Assembly (NCBI GenBank): GCA_900769975.1 | Contig: CAAGIR010000108.1 | Coordinates: forward strand, 1 to 20,761 | Source of the DNA: Spirochaetia bacterium | Lineage (GTDB): Bacteria > Spirochaetota > Spirochaetia > Treponematales > Treponemataceae | Direction: 5' to 3' | Length of the DNA stretch: 20,761 nt | Shown here: positions 6,539-13,739 of the stretch, piece by piece | Layout of the letters: each line of letters begins with the position of its first letter | Numbering within the stretch: the stretch's first letter is position 1 | Translations under genes and position numbers: made by a program | The notes under the pieces: model-generated | Told to the model about the DNA's origin: nothing | The model's database searches: none | Seen by the model: only the letters and a program-made list of their open reading frames with translations

Positions 6539-6580
6539 TATAAACAGTCTGTTTATCATAAAATAAACGGACTGTTTATA
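6539..6580 (+). terminator. 17-bp hairpin after the first flaB
   Basis: Bases 6539-6555 pair with 6564-6580 around an eight-base loop, with one G-U pair; the core is AAACAGTC against GACTGTTT. No U-run follows, so it may act as a pause, a 3' stability element or a Rho-assisted end. A promoter-like TTGTCT (6511-6516), 17 bases, TATAAT (6534-6539) overlaps its upstream edge. Confidence 0.55.
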
Positions 6581-6733
6581 GCGCGGCTTTCTGCTCTCAC
6601 CTTTATACTAAAAATCCGCACCGTTATAAAAAAATTTCAATGTATTTTTCAGATACATTTTGTTCTTTGAAAACGAGTCCTTTTGTGGTCTGTGCCGGCA
6701 CGGACAATCAGTTTTTAGCATAAATTTTCAGCT

Positions 6734-6759
6734 TAAAGACTGATTATTCTTGCCGTATG
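6734..6759 (+). promoter_or_regulatory. Weak sigma-28-like promoter of the second flaB
   Basis: TAAAGACT (6734-6741) and GCCGTATG (6752-6759) recall the FliA consensus. The -10 half matches only its GCCG core, and the spacer is one base short. The position suits a leader of about 95 bases. Read-through from the first flaB is the alternative. Confidence 0.4.
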
Positions 6760-6811
6760 GGTCTGAAACAGATAGAATTGGCGCAAAGTTTTATCTGCCC
6801 GCACAGGCAAA

Positions 6812-6851
6812 ATACAAGGCATGATGCTTTGTATCGTTATTACATGGAGGG
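6812..6851 (+). promoter_or_regulatory. Leader hairpin and CsrA-like ribosome binding site of the second flaB
   Basis: A 9-bp stem (6812-6820 with 6826-6834, one G-U pair) with loop ATGAT sits just upstream of ACATGGAGGG (6842-6851). This is a perfect match to the CsrA core ACANGGANG and also supplies the GGAGGG ribosome binding site, six bases before the ATG at 6858. Unlike the first flaB leader the hairpin loop has no GGA, so binding would rest on the single site. Confidence 0.5.
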
Positions 6852-6857
6852 CTCAAA

Positions 6858-7712
6858 ATGATTATTAACCACAACATGAGTTCAATGTATGCAAATCGTA
6901 CTCTTGGCATTTCTAATGATGCCATCATGGGCAACATTGAAAAACTCAGTTCGGGAGAACGAATTAACCGTGCAGGAGATGACGCTTCAGGACTTGCCGT
7001 ATCTGAAAAGATGCGCAGCCAGATTCGTGGTCTTAACCAGGCTAACAGAAATATCGAAAACGGTGTTTCTTTTATTCAGGCTACAGAAGGATATTTGCAG
7101 GAAACTACAGACATTCTTCAGCGCGTTCGTGAACTGGCAGTTCAGTCAGCAAACGGAATTTACTCAGATGAAGACCGTATGCAGATTCAAGTAGAAGTAT
7201 CACAGCTTGTATCTGAAGTTGACCGCATTGCAAGTCAGGCACAGTTCAACGGAATGAATCTTCTTACAGGAGCATTCGCTTCAGAATCAGCTTCTGGAAG
7301 AATAATGCAGTTCCAGATTGGTGCTAACATGGACCAGAATGCACGCGTATACATTGGAACTATGACTGCTCAGGCTCTTGGTCTCAAAGGGGCACAGGGA
7401 ACTGACGAGCAGATTGCTATTTCTTCACCAGAAAGTGCTAACATGGCAATCGGTACTATCGACAATGCACTTATGACTGTTTCTAAACAGCGTGCTGACC
7501 TCGGTGCTTACCAGAACCGCTTTGAAATGGCTTCTAAAGGTGTAAATGTTGCAGCAGAAAATCTTCAGGCTGCAGAAAGCCTTATCCGTGATACAGATAT
7601 GGCTAGCGAAATGGTTGAGTATACAAAGAACCAGATTCTCACACAGTCTGGAACTGCTATGCTCGCACAGGCTAACTCACAGAGTCAGAACGTTCTTGCT
7701 TTGATGAGATAG
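6858..7712 (+). CDS. flaB: FlaB flagellin, second copy
   Basis: This second FlaB flagellin has 284 residues and is closely similar to the first over both D0/D1 arms (INHNMSSMYANRTLG, EKLSSGERINRAGDDASGLA, SKQRADLGAYQNR, QSQNVLALMR). It differs most in the middle, where RIMQFQIGANMDQNARVYIG replaces the Trp-containing segment of the first copy, and in the loop after TAQALG. Treponemes build the filament core from two or three FlaB isoforms, and tandem copies next to fliD are usual. No signal peptide is present, as expected for type III export. The start is set by GGAGGG six bases upstream. The leader carries its own CsrA-like motif, so the two copies may be regulated with different strength. 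Confidence 0.96.
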   Translation: MIINHNMSSMYANRTLGISNDAIMGNIEKLSSGERINRAGDDASGLAVSEKMRSQIRGLNQANRNIENGVSFIQATEGYLQETTDILQRVRELAVQSANGIYSDEDRMQIQVEVSQLVSEVDRIASQAQFNGMNLLTGAFASESASGRIMQFQIGANMDQNARVYIGTMTAQALGLKGAQGTDEQIAISSPESANMAIGTIDNALMTVSKQRADLGAYQNRFEMASKGVNVAAENLQAAESLIRDTDMASEMVEYTKNQILTQSGTAMLAQANSQSQNVLALMR

Positions 7713-7730
7713 TTAAATCGTATTTTAGTT

Positions 7731-7801
7731 AAAAGAGACTTCTGGATGTCGTCTTTTTGACATAATACGTGAATAAAGAGAGGTGCGCCCCTCTCTTTAT
7801 T
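7731..7801 (+). terminator. Two hairpins after the second flaB; the second is a clear terminator
   Basis: AATAAAGAGAGG (7772-7783) and CCTCTCTTTATT (7790-7801) form a perfect 12-bp stem with a six-base loop and a T-rich tail. Just before it, AAAAGAGAC (7731-7739) pairs with GTCGTCTTTT (7748-7757) with one bulge and is followed by a T-run. The double structure should strongly reduce read-through from flaB into flaG-fliD and so lower cap protein relative to flagellin. Confidence 0.75.
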
Positions 7802-7823
7802 TTATTTTCAGGAGGAAATGCCT

Positions 7824-8201
7824 ATGAATACTATAAGTAACATAGGATTAAACACGGCCATGGAAGGCCTGTATAATAACTCTTCTTCTGTCAAAAACGT
7901 ACAGGCTTCAAAACCTGTTTTTAAACAGCTTAATATTGCAGACGGAGCAAGAGTTGTTGACAATTTAGTTGAGAACAATGCCCAGGTAAAAGCAGATGCA
8001 CAGCAGCTGCAGAGACTTTCTGACATTGTTATGGGACGAAAATTGCAATTCAACGTAAACGAGGAATTAGGTTCCGTAGTTGTAAAGGTAGTTGATCCCA
8101 GCACAAATCAGGTCATAAAGGAAATACCTTCAGCAGATATTCAAAAATTAAAAATTAATATTAGAAAGGCTATTGGTGTTTTGTTCGACGAAATGATTTA
8201 A
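7824..8201 (+). CDS. flaG: FlaG-family flagellar protein
   Basis: A 125-residue FlaG-like protein. The C-terminal half has the family pattern LQFNVNEELGSVVVKVVDP followed by TNQVIKEIPSADIQKLK. The N-terminal part is polar and likely disordered. FlaG proteins are encoded next to flagellin and fliD in many bacteria and influence filament length; the molecular role is not settled. An ATG at 7818 is possible, but GGAGG (7811-7815) would lie only two bases before it and is eight bases before the ATG at 7824, so the latter is preferred. It is followed by fliD after 31 bases, so the two are probably co-transcribed, at reduced level beyond the double terminator or from an unseen promoter. Confidence 0.88.
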   Translation: MNTISNIGLNTAMEGLYNNSSSVKNVQASKPVFKQLNIADGARVVDNLVENNAQVKADAQQLQRLSDIVMGRKLQFNVNEELGSVVVKVVDPSTNQVIKEIPSADIQKLKINIRKAIGVLFDEMI

Positions 8202-8232
8202 TCTTGAGGAAATTTAAGGGTGGCGAGATTAT

Positions 8233-10293
8233 ATGGCCGGACTGAGTATACCTGGTGTAAATGACAAATACAAAACAAACGAAATCGTCGAAGGCTTGAT
8301 GAAAGTTGAGAGAATTCCTCTTACGCGCGAACAGGAACATCTCGAATCAATCAAAAAACAGCAAGATGCATGGCGAGCCGTTAATCAAAAAATGTCTGCC
8401 TTGCGCGACAGTGTAAAGACACTATACTCTTTTGACAATCCCTTTAACAATAAATTGGCATCTTCAACAGAAGACTATGCCATTACTGCAACAGCCGGCA
8501 GAGAAGCCGCTTACGAATCTTTTAAAGTTGACGTAATTACTCCTGCAACAGCAGACAGATTTTTGTCAGCAGAAATCGAAAAAGGACAGAATGTTCCAGC
8601 AGGACTTTATACATATAAATCAGGCGACAAACAGATTCAGATGAACTGGAAAGGCGGAAAAATCGAAGATTTTGTTACAAGTCTGAATAAACGAGGAAAA
8701 GATGTCATCAAGGCAAGTTTAATTGGCATAAACAAAGGCAATAAAGCGCTTTTAATTGAATCTTTAAAGACAGGAGCTGAGTCAAAGCTTGTTTTTAAAG
8801 ATGCAGCCCTCCCCTTTGCCATTGAAACAAAAATGATTCAAAAAACTGTTTCAAAAAATGATACTTTTGGCAAAACAATTGCAGAAATAAAAACGCCGCT
8901 TAATATACCAGAAGTTGAACAGGAAGGAATGCCTCAACTTTCTTCCAGTCAGATAAAAATATCAAACGGAGAAATTTCTGTTCCTCCGAGAAACGCTTTT
9001 TCCATTGCAATTCCTGAAAGCGTTTTAAATGGCAAGTCAAAAACACTTTCGCTTACTGTAAAGGCAAAAAATACAGATGACATTGCAGATGCAATCAATT
9101 CAAAAGCATCAGAACCGCAGTTACCAGAACCAGGAAACGTTACTTTTAAAACCATCACGATTGACAACAATCAGTCTTCGCTAAAACTCCCGGAAACAGA
9201 TGCACCCAAAATTCCTTTGGAACAAATAAAAACAAATTCAGTTTTATATGCGCATTTTTCTGATGGCACGGAAAGAGAACTGAAACTTTCGGATTCAGTA
9301 TTCAGCGAAAACGGAAACGAATTAAAAATTAATTTAAATGAATATCCCGGAATAGATTCGATTGTAATGAGGAATGTAAATACTGGCATTCAGTATTCAG
9401 TTTCGGCAATTACGGCATTTGATGAAAACGCGGATTTAGGATATTCACCTGTAAATGCAATAAGTACGGCAGGCGATGCAATCATAAAATATGAAGGCAT
9501 TACGATTACACGACCGGAAAATACTATTGACGATGTAATTCCGCATGTTACGCTTAATCTTTTTGACAAGACAGACAGAACTGCAACGATAAAAATTGAA
9601 CCTGACAAAGAAAGCGCAAAAGATGCATTGATAAATTTTGTAGGAAGATATAATCAGGCGATTGCAGAAATAAACATTCTTTCGCAGAATAAACCAGAAT
9701 TAATTTCGGAACTTGATTATCTGTCTTCCGACGAAAAAAAAGAATATCAGGAGAAACTCGGACTCTTTTTCAGCGATTTTTCACTGACGAATTTAAAAAG
9801 CTCAATGCAGGCAATTATTTCGGCGACTTACAGCGCAACGGAAAATTCTGAAATTACTATGCTGAGCCAGATTGGTATTTCTACCAATGCAACAAATTAT
9901 TCAGGATATAATCCGAGCAAAATGCGCGGTTATCTTGAAATTAACGAAAAAGTGCTTGACGAAACATTAGGCAAAAATCTTGACTCTGTAAAAACTCTTT
10001 TTGGTTTTGACTCCGACGGGGATTTAATAATTGACTCAGGAATCGGCAGCAGGCTTGACAAACAGCTTACGGCCTACGTACAGTCGGGAGGAATATTTGC
10101 AAATAAAAATTCAACTTTGGACAAGCAGATAAAAGCAAGCGAACAGAAAATTGCAAAGCTTGAAACTCAGCTTGATCAAAAAGAAGCTGAATTAAAAAAT
10201 AAATATGGCATTATGGAAAGCACGCTGAACAGTCTTGAAAATCAGCAGAATTCTATAAATAACTTTTCGCGTCAGCAAAGCGGAAACAGATAA
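8233..10293 (+). CDS. fliD: FliD, flagellar filament cap (HAP2)
   Basis: The protein is 686 residues. The N-terminal FliD domain is recognisable from SIPGVNDKYKTNEIVEGLMK through about residue 110 (KVERIPLTREQEHLESIKKQ, then SFDNPFNNK). The middle, about 110-440, is a large variable part of beta-sandwich character. The C-terminal FliD domain (about 440-686) contains NFVGRYNQAIAEINILS and MLSQIGISTNA and ends in a coiled coil (DKQIKASEQKIAKLETQLDQ onward). It caps the growing filament and folds exported FlaB subunits; in spirochaetes this occurs in the periplasm. It is longer than enteric FliD but in the range for spirochaetes. AAGGGTGG about ten bases upstream supports the ATG. Next in line is the beta-grasp-like gene after 15 bases. 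Confidence 0.94.
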   Translation: MAGLSIPGVNDKYKTNEIVEGLMKVERIPLTREQEHLESIKKQQDAWRAVNQKMSALRDSVKTLYSFDNPFNNKLASSTEDYAITATAGREAAYESFKVDVITPATADRFLSAEIEKGQNVPAGLYTYKSGDKQIQMNWKGGKIEDFVTSLNKRGKDVIKASLIGINKGNKALLIESLKTGAESKLVFKDAALPFAIETKMIQKTVSKNDTFGKTIAEIKTPLNIPEVEQEGMPQLSSSQIKISNGEISVPPRNAFSIAIPESVLNGKSKTLSLTVKAKNTDDIADAINSKASEPQLPEPGNVTFKTITIDNNQSSLKLPETDAPKIPLEQIKTNSVLYAHFSDGTERELKLSDSVFSENGNELKINLNEYPGIDSIVMRNVNTGIQYSVSAITAFDENADLGYSPVNAISTAGDAIIKYEGITITRPENTIDDVIPHVTLNLFDKTDRTATIKIEPDKESAKDALINFVGRYNQAIAEINILSQNKPELISELDYLSSDEKKEYQEKLGLFFSDFSLTNLKSSMQAIISATYSATENSEITMLSQIGISTNATNYSGYNPSKMRGYLEINEKVLDETLGKNLDSVKTLFGFDSDGDLIIDSGIGSRLDKQLTAYVQSGGIFANKNSTLDKQIKASEQKIAKLETQLDQKEAELKNKYGIMESTLNSLENQQNSINNFSRQQSGNR

Positions 10294-10308
10294 AAAGGAT
10301 AAAGAAAA

Positions 10309-10899
10309 ATGGAATTTTTTGTAAACGGACAAAAACTTGACATAACTCTGCAAGATGAAAAAACAGTCGGAGATGTTCTCAAGGAATTTGAAATAAGCTG
10401 TGAGCAAAACAAGCTTGCAGTAACAGGAATCTGCCTGAACGGAAAAACAATCGATGCATCGCAGTTTGATTTGATTTTAACAGAGCCTTTGACAGATTCA
10501 ACTAAAATCGAAGTTTCTGTAATTTCGGAATCTGCAATTACAGAAAGTTTTAAACTGTCAGGCAAAGAAATTGAAGAAGTAATAGAACTGCTCAAAAACA
10601 TTCCGATTGAAATGCAGAGTGGGAAAGATGCCGCTGCAAGACAAAGCATTATAAAGCTTTCTGATGTAATGAATTCTTTTTGCAGTACTGTAACTTGGTC
10701 AAGTTTGTTCCCGGAGACTTTTGGAAATCTATTAATTGAAGGTAAGACTCTTTCTGAGTTTTTATCTGACTTTTCGCCAGTTCTGAAAGATTTTAGCGAT
10801 GCGCTTGAAAATTCAGATTCAGTTTTAATAGGCGATCTTGCCGAATATGAAATTTGCCCGCGTCTTGAATCGCTGGCAAAAACATTAGGGAGTTTATAA
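10309..10899 (+). CDS. Unknown flagellar-operon protein with beta-grasp-like N-terminus
   Basis: This 196-residue cytoplasmic-looking protein has no signal peptide or membrane segment. Residues 1-75 follow a ubiquitin-like order: strand MEFFVNGQKLDITLQ, helix TVGDVLKEFEISCEQN, strands LAVTGICLNGKTI and a closing strand TKIEVSVIS. From residue 80 on it is helical and acidic (KEIEEVIELLKNIPIEMQSG and FLSDFSPVLKDFSDALENSD). I do not recognise a family. It lies 15 bases after fliD and 3 bases before the PilZ gene, so it is surely co-transcribed. The place after fliD is where many bacteria keep fliS or fliT, so an export chaperone or regulator of cap assembly is an attractive guess, but no FliS or FliT motif is visible. 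Confidence 0.75.
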   Translation: MEFFVNGQKLDITLQDEKTVGDVLKEFEISCEQNKLAVTGICLNGKTIDASQFDLILTEPLTDSTKIEVSVISESAITESFKLSGKEIEEVIELLKNIPIEMQSGKDAAARQSIIKLSDVMNSFCSTVTWSSLFPETFGNLLIEGKTLSEFLSDFSPVLKDFSDALENSDSVLIGDLAEYEICPRLESLAKTLGSL

Positions 10900-10902
10900 T
10901 TA

Positions 10903-11988
10903 ATGAATGAAGCGTCAGGTTCTCCGTTAACAGCAAGACAAAATCCGTTTATCTACTTAATCATTGTGTATCTTTTAATTGCAATCGGAATTCTTTTTTT
11001 AATCGTAATGATTTTAAAAATCATTCAAAAAAAACATTCCAGCCCGAAATACATAGAAGCACAAAAAAATAGACTGACAAGTTACAGAGATGTATCTTGT
11101 CTTGCAAAAAAAATTCACCTTTCTAAAAAAGAAGCGGCGTTATTATGGAAAATCTGCCGGAATACACAGGCAAAAAATATTTTTTATAATTATACTGACG
11201 AGTATTTTATAGATTCAATTTTTAAAAGTGAATACAGGCATTTTATAAACTCAAAGGCGAAACCTGTTTTAATTTATGATTTGTTCAAGCTCAGGTTTCA
11301 GATTTATAAAGCAGTCTTTGTTGCGCGTTCCATTACAAGTTCATTTAACATTCCTGTAGGAACTGTCTTAGAATTTCCAGCACCAAGCGGATTTTTTTAC
11401 CATTTTAAGCTTGTAAAAAATGATAAAAACGGACTTTTGCTTGCTGTTCCTGATGCATTTGAAGAAAACACAAAAGACAAACCTGAAAAACTGACAAAAA
11501 TAGCACTGCTTTTTACATTAAAGAACAACCAGCAGTATGCAATGATTTCAAGGGTAGTTCAGTTTTTGACTATGCCGGACGGAAAACGAATGCTTTTAGT
11601 AACTCATTCAAATACTCTTTGTCCTCAGAGTCGCCGTACATCAAGGCGATTTACTGTAAACAGAGAATGTCTTTTTTCTGCAGTTGAAATAATACAGAAC
11701 AAAGACGGAGGAAAAACTTTCAGACCAAAGGAAAAAACTTACAAAGGTACTCTTGCAGATTTATCAGAAGGCGGCTGCAAGCTTTTTACAAATCTGCCGA
11801 TAAAACAAAAACAGTTTATATATTTAAAATTTGATATTCTTGACAGACAGGAAGCTCTTTTTGGGCAGATTGTAAATACCAGAACTGATGTTGAAACAGG
11901 TTTGTATTCAATTCACATTATGTTTAAAAACATTTCTGTTGAAACAAAAGTAAAAATCCTTGCAGATTTATATGAATACGAAGATTAG
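10903..11988 (+). CDS. Membrane-anchored PilZ-domain protein (c-di-GMP receptor)
   Basis: The 361-residue product has one transmembrane helix near residues 17-40 (IYLIIVYLLIAIGILFLIVM). A mostly helical region of about 190 residues follows, then a C-terminal PilZ domain. Both c-di-GMP-binding motifs are intact: RxxxR within RRTSRR (244-249) and DxSxxG as DLSEGG (286-291). The middle part may be a divergent PilZN-like domain, as in spirochaetal PlzA or YcgR-type brakes, but I cannot confirm that. Its position in the filament operon suggests that it links c-di-GMP levels to motor output or filament assembly at the inner membrane. The ribosome binding site AGGGAG overlaps the end of the upstream gene. 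Confidence 0.87.
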   Translation: MNEASGSPLTARQNPFIYLIIVYLLIAIGILFLIVMILKIIQKKHSSPKYIEAQKNRLTSYRDVSCLAKKIHLSKKEAALLWKICRNTQAKNIFYNYTDEYFIDSIFKSEYRHFINSKAKPVLIYDLFKLRFQIYKAVFVARSITSSFNIPVGTVLEFPAPSGFFYHFKLVKNDKNGLLLAVPDAFEENTKDKPEKLTKIALLFTLKNNQQYAMISRVVQFLTMPDGKRMLLVTHSNTLCPQSRRTSRRFTVNRECLFSAVEIIQNKDGGKTFRPKEKTYKGTLADLSEGGCKLFTNLPIKQKQFIYLKFDILDRQEALFGQIVNTRTDVETGLYSIHIMFKNISVETKVKILADLYEYED

Positions 11989-12042
11989 TAACCGTTTTTA
12001 CTGCAGATTTTAAATTTAATAAAAGAAACTAAAATTGTATTC

Positions 12043-12071
12043 TTGACGATTTGGAAGTCATAAATTATAAT
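12043..12071 (+). promoter_or_regulatory. Sigma-70 promoter of the tsaE-tsaB operon
   Basis: TTGACG (12043-12048), 17 bases, then a perfect TATAAT (12066-12071). Predicted start is near 12078, only about nine bases before the ATG at 12087, so the mRNA would be almost leaderless. The only in-frame start upstream is a TTG at 12051 inside the promoter, which is therefore rejected. Confidence 0.75.
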
Positions 12072-12086
12072 TTATATATTGTTTTT

Positions 12087-12347
12087 ATGAATATACTGGA
12101 ATTAAAAGACATTAACAGAGAAGAAGGCTGCATCTATTACCTTAGAAAATATACGGCAAATGCACTGCTTGAATTACCTGCAGAAACAACGCTTACGCCG
12201 ATTTCCTTCAGTATTGAAACAGGACCGATGGGAGACAGACATATTTCTGTCAAATTGATTTCGGCACCGAATTACCCTGTTTTACCTTTGATGGCAGCAT
12301 TAAAATCTTATATATTAAAAGACGACAAAGAAGGCCGTTTACCATAA
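12087..12347 (+). CDS. Small conserved-looking orphan ahead of tsaE
   Basis: An 86-residue protein beginning MNILELKDINREEGCIYYLR. It has no signal peptide or membrane helix. Strand and helix pattern suggest a compact fold with a central SFSIETGPMGDRHISVKLIS and a helix LPLMAALKSYILKDDK. I do not recognise it. Its TAA overlaps the ATG of tsaE (TAATG), so translation is coupled, and the pair shares one promoter. There is no Shine-Dalgarno sequence and the leader is predicted to be about nine bases. Coupling with tsaE suggests a role in tRNA modification or a conserved operon partner, which is inference. Reading frame and codon use look like those of neighbouring genes. Confidence 0.7.
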   Translation: MNILELKDINREEGCIYYLRKYTANALLELPAETTLTPISFSIETGPMGDRHISVKLISAPNYPVLPLMAALKSYILKDDKEGRLP

Positions 12348-12802
12348 TGAGCAAAACTTTGACTTTACATTCATTAAGCAGCGATGAAACAATTGAACTT
12401 GGCCGTAAAATCGGAGAATTTTTAAAAAAAGGAGATGTCCTTGCAATGCAGGGAACTCTCGCTGCCGGCAAAACTACCATTACAAAAGGAATTGCCCAAA
12501 GCCTTGGTGTTACTGATGTCATTACAAGCCCTACTTTCTGCCTTATTTCTGAATATGAAGGGAAAATGCCGCTTTACCATCTTGATGTTTACAGACTCGA
12601 AGGCGCAGAAGATTTTATCAACCTCGGAACAGACGACATGATTTATGGTGACGGAGTCTGCATTATCGAGTGGAGCGAAAAAATTATGGAAGAACTGCCA
12701 GAAAATACAATCATTATAAGGCTGACTCCTGACTCAGAAAATTCAACAGAAAGAACGATTACAATAGAAAACTGGCCTTATGACGATTTCAGCCGGAGTT
12801 AA
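12347..12802 (+). CDS. tsaE: TsaE, ATPase of tRNA t6A synthesis
   Basis: This 151-residue protein has the P-loop of the TsaE/YjeE family at residues 36-44 (GTLAAGKTT). The conserved ITSPTFCLISEY and HLDVYRLEGAEDF blocks and the acidic IIEWSEKI near residue 105 complete the pattern. TsaE binds the TsaB-TsaD complex and its ATPase cycle drives threonylcarbamoyl transfer to A37 of ANN-decoding tRNAs. The Walker A has Thr and Ala where most homologues read GDLGAGKT, keeping the essential Gly-Lys-Thr. It is coupled to the preceding gene by TAATG and followed by tsaB 39 bases later; tsaD is not in the window. Confidence 0.94.
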   Translation: MSKTLTLHSLSSDETIELGRKIGEFLKKGDVLAMQGTLAAGKTTITKGIAQSLGVTDVITSPTFCLISEYEGKMPLYHLDVYRLEGAEDFINLGTDDMIYGDGVCIIEWSEKIMEELPENTIIIRLTPDSENSTERTITIENWPYDDFSRS

Positions 12803-12841
12803 AAATTTAAAAAACTAAAAAAAACTGAAGGAAATAAAAAA

Positions 12842-13531
12842 ATGAAAGCTCTTGCAATTGATACTTCCCTTACACGAATTACAGTCTGCGCAAAAAACGA
12901 TGACAAAACGGCATATCTGACTTTAGACATCGGAATGAAACAGTCAGAAAAACTTTTGCCTGCAATTGACTATATTTTATCTCAAGTTGAACTCAAAGTG
13001 TCAGAACTTGATTACACTGCAATATGCAAAGGGCCGGGAAGTTTTACAGGACTGCGACTTGGATTTTCTGCTTTAAAAGCACTTGAACTTGCATATAACA
13101 TTCCTGTTTATGCTGCAGGAACTCTTGAGTGCTATTCTTTTGCATACAGAGATTTTCCTGTTCCTGTAGTCTGTGCAGTTGATGCAAAGAAAAACAGGTT
13201 TTACAACCGTGTAGAATTAAACGGAAAAATAATTGTCGAAGACGGCGATTTTGAAGTCGAAGCAATAAAAGAAAAATTGCAGCAAATAAACTCAAATACC
13301 TTTTTTGTCTGCGGAAGTGATGCAAAGCTTTTTATCGAACGCCTGAAAGCATTGAATTTCAATAAAAAATTATTCTGCATGAATTCTATTTCAAATGAAA
13401 CTGAAAATTTATTTAAAATTGCAGAAGAAATGATTGCAAAAAAAATACCGTCCCTCAAAGACTTTGAAGGTCCGGTATATATTCGTGCAAGCGAAGCAGA
13501 AGAAAAACTTACTTTGAAAGCATCTTCCTGA
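12842..13531 (+). CDS. tsaB: TsaB, tRNA t6A synthesis scaffold subunit
   Basis: A 229-residue TsaB/YeaZ protein with ASKHA-fold N-terminal lobe MKALAIDTSLTRITVC and the hallmark GPGSFTGLRLG near residue 63. It also has VDAKKNRFYNRVE at about residue 114. TsaB dimerises with the catalytic TsaD and is inactive alone; the metal-binding histidines of TsaD are missing, which separates it from that paralogue. An AAGGAA ribosome binding site precedes the ATG. Its 3' end overlaps the 3' end of csrA on the opposite strand by 23 bases, so transcripts of the two operons converge with no terminator visible between them. Confidence 0.93.
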   Translation: MKALAIDTSLTRITVCAKNDDKTAYLTLDIGMKQSEKLLPAIDYILSQVELKVSELDYTAICKGPGSFTGLRLGFSALKALELAYNIPVYAAGTLECYSFAYRDFPVPVVCAVDAKKNRFYNRVELNGKIIVEDGDFEVEAIKEKLQQINSNTFFVCGSDAKLFIERLKALNFNKKLFCMNSISNETENLFKIAEEMIAKKIPSLKDFEGPVYIRASEAEEKLTLKASS

Positions 13532-13739
13532 TTGCATCGATTTCAGAAACATTAGGAATTTCAGAAGCAGCTTTATTTTCTGACTGGATTGCATTAAATA
13601 CTTCCTGACGAAAGACTTTTACGTTTTTAGGAGCTTCGACACCGATTTTTACCTGATCGCCACGGATTTCGATAATCGTGAGCGTTATGTCTTCGCCGAT
13701 TTTAATTTTTTCGTCGATTTTGCGCGATAGTATTAACAT
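13509..13739 (-). CDS. csrA: CsrA, post-transcriptional regulator of flagellin
   Basis: The 76-residue protein is a canonical CsrA. It begins MLILSRKIDEKI, with Leu4 and Arg6 as in the RNA-binding strand. The second RNA-contact strand is NVKVFRQEV, retaining the conserved Arg. A longer C-terminal tail (about 20 residues, ending RKMLSK) is typical of CsrA proteins that work with FliW. CsrA dimers bind GGA motifs around ribosome binding sites and repress translation, classically of flagellin. The ATG overlaps the end of fliW by seven bases, and its GGAGG ribosome binding site lies within fliW, so translation is coupled. Probable targets within this window are the two flaB leaders. Confidence 0.96.
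   Translation of the reverse strand: MLILSRKIDEKIKIGEDITLTIIEIRGDQVKIGVEAPKNVKVFRQEVFNAIQSENKAASEIPNVSEIDAIRKMLSK

Larger units (their letters stand above)
6581..6857 (+). other. Gene-free spacer between the two flaB genes, rich in dyads
   Basis: The gap between the flaB genes is 389 bases with no credible gene. Beyond the hairpin at 6539-6580 it contains AATGTAT/ATACATT (6639-6645 and 6653-6659), the perfect palindrome GTGCCGGCAC (6692-6701, extending to 18 bp with T-G positions), and an 11-bp inverted repeat (6706-6716 with 6735-6745) that overlaps a weak FliA -35 box. The GC-rich palindrome stands out from its AT-rich surroundings and could be an operator. Confidence 0.45.

Noticed and set aside
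6495..6539. TTGACA (6495-6500) paired with TATAAT (6534-6539) as a promoter
   Set aside because: The spacing of 33 bases is far too long; the TTGTCT at 6511 fits better.
12051..12086. TTG start extending the small orphan before tsaE
   Set aside because: It lies within the spacer of the TTGACG/TATAAT promoter and would not be transcribed.
12380..12520. Altered Walker A (GTLAAGKT) as a sign of an inactive TsaE
   Set aside because: The catalytic Gly-Lys-Thr is intact and the two changed positions vary within the family.
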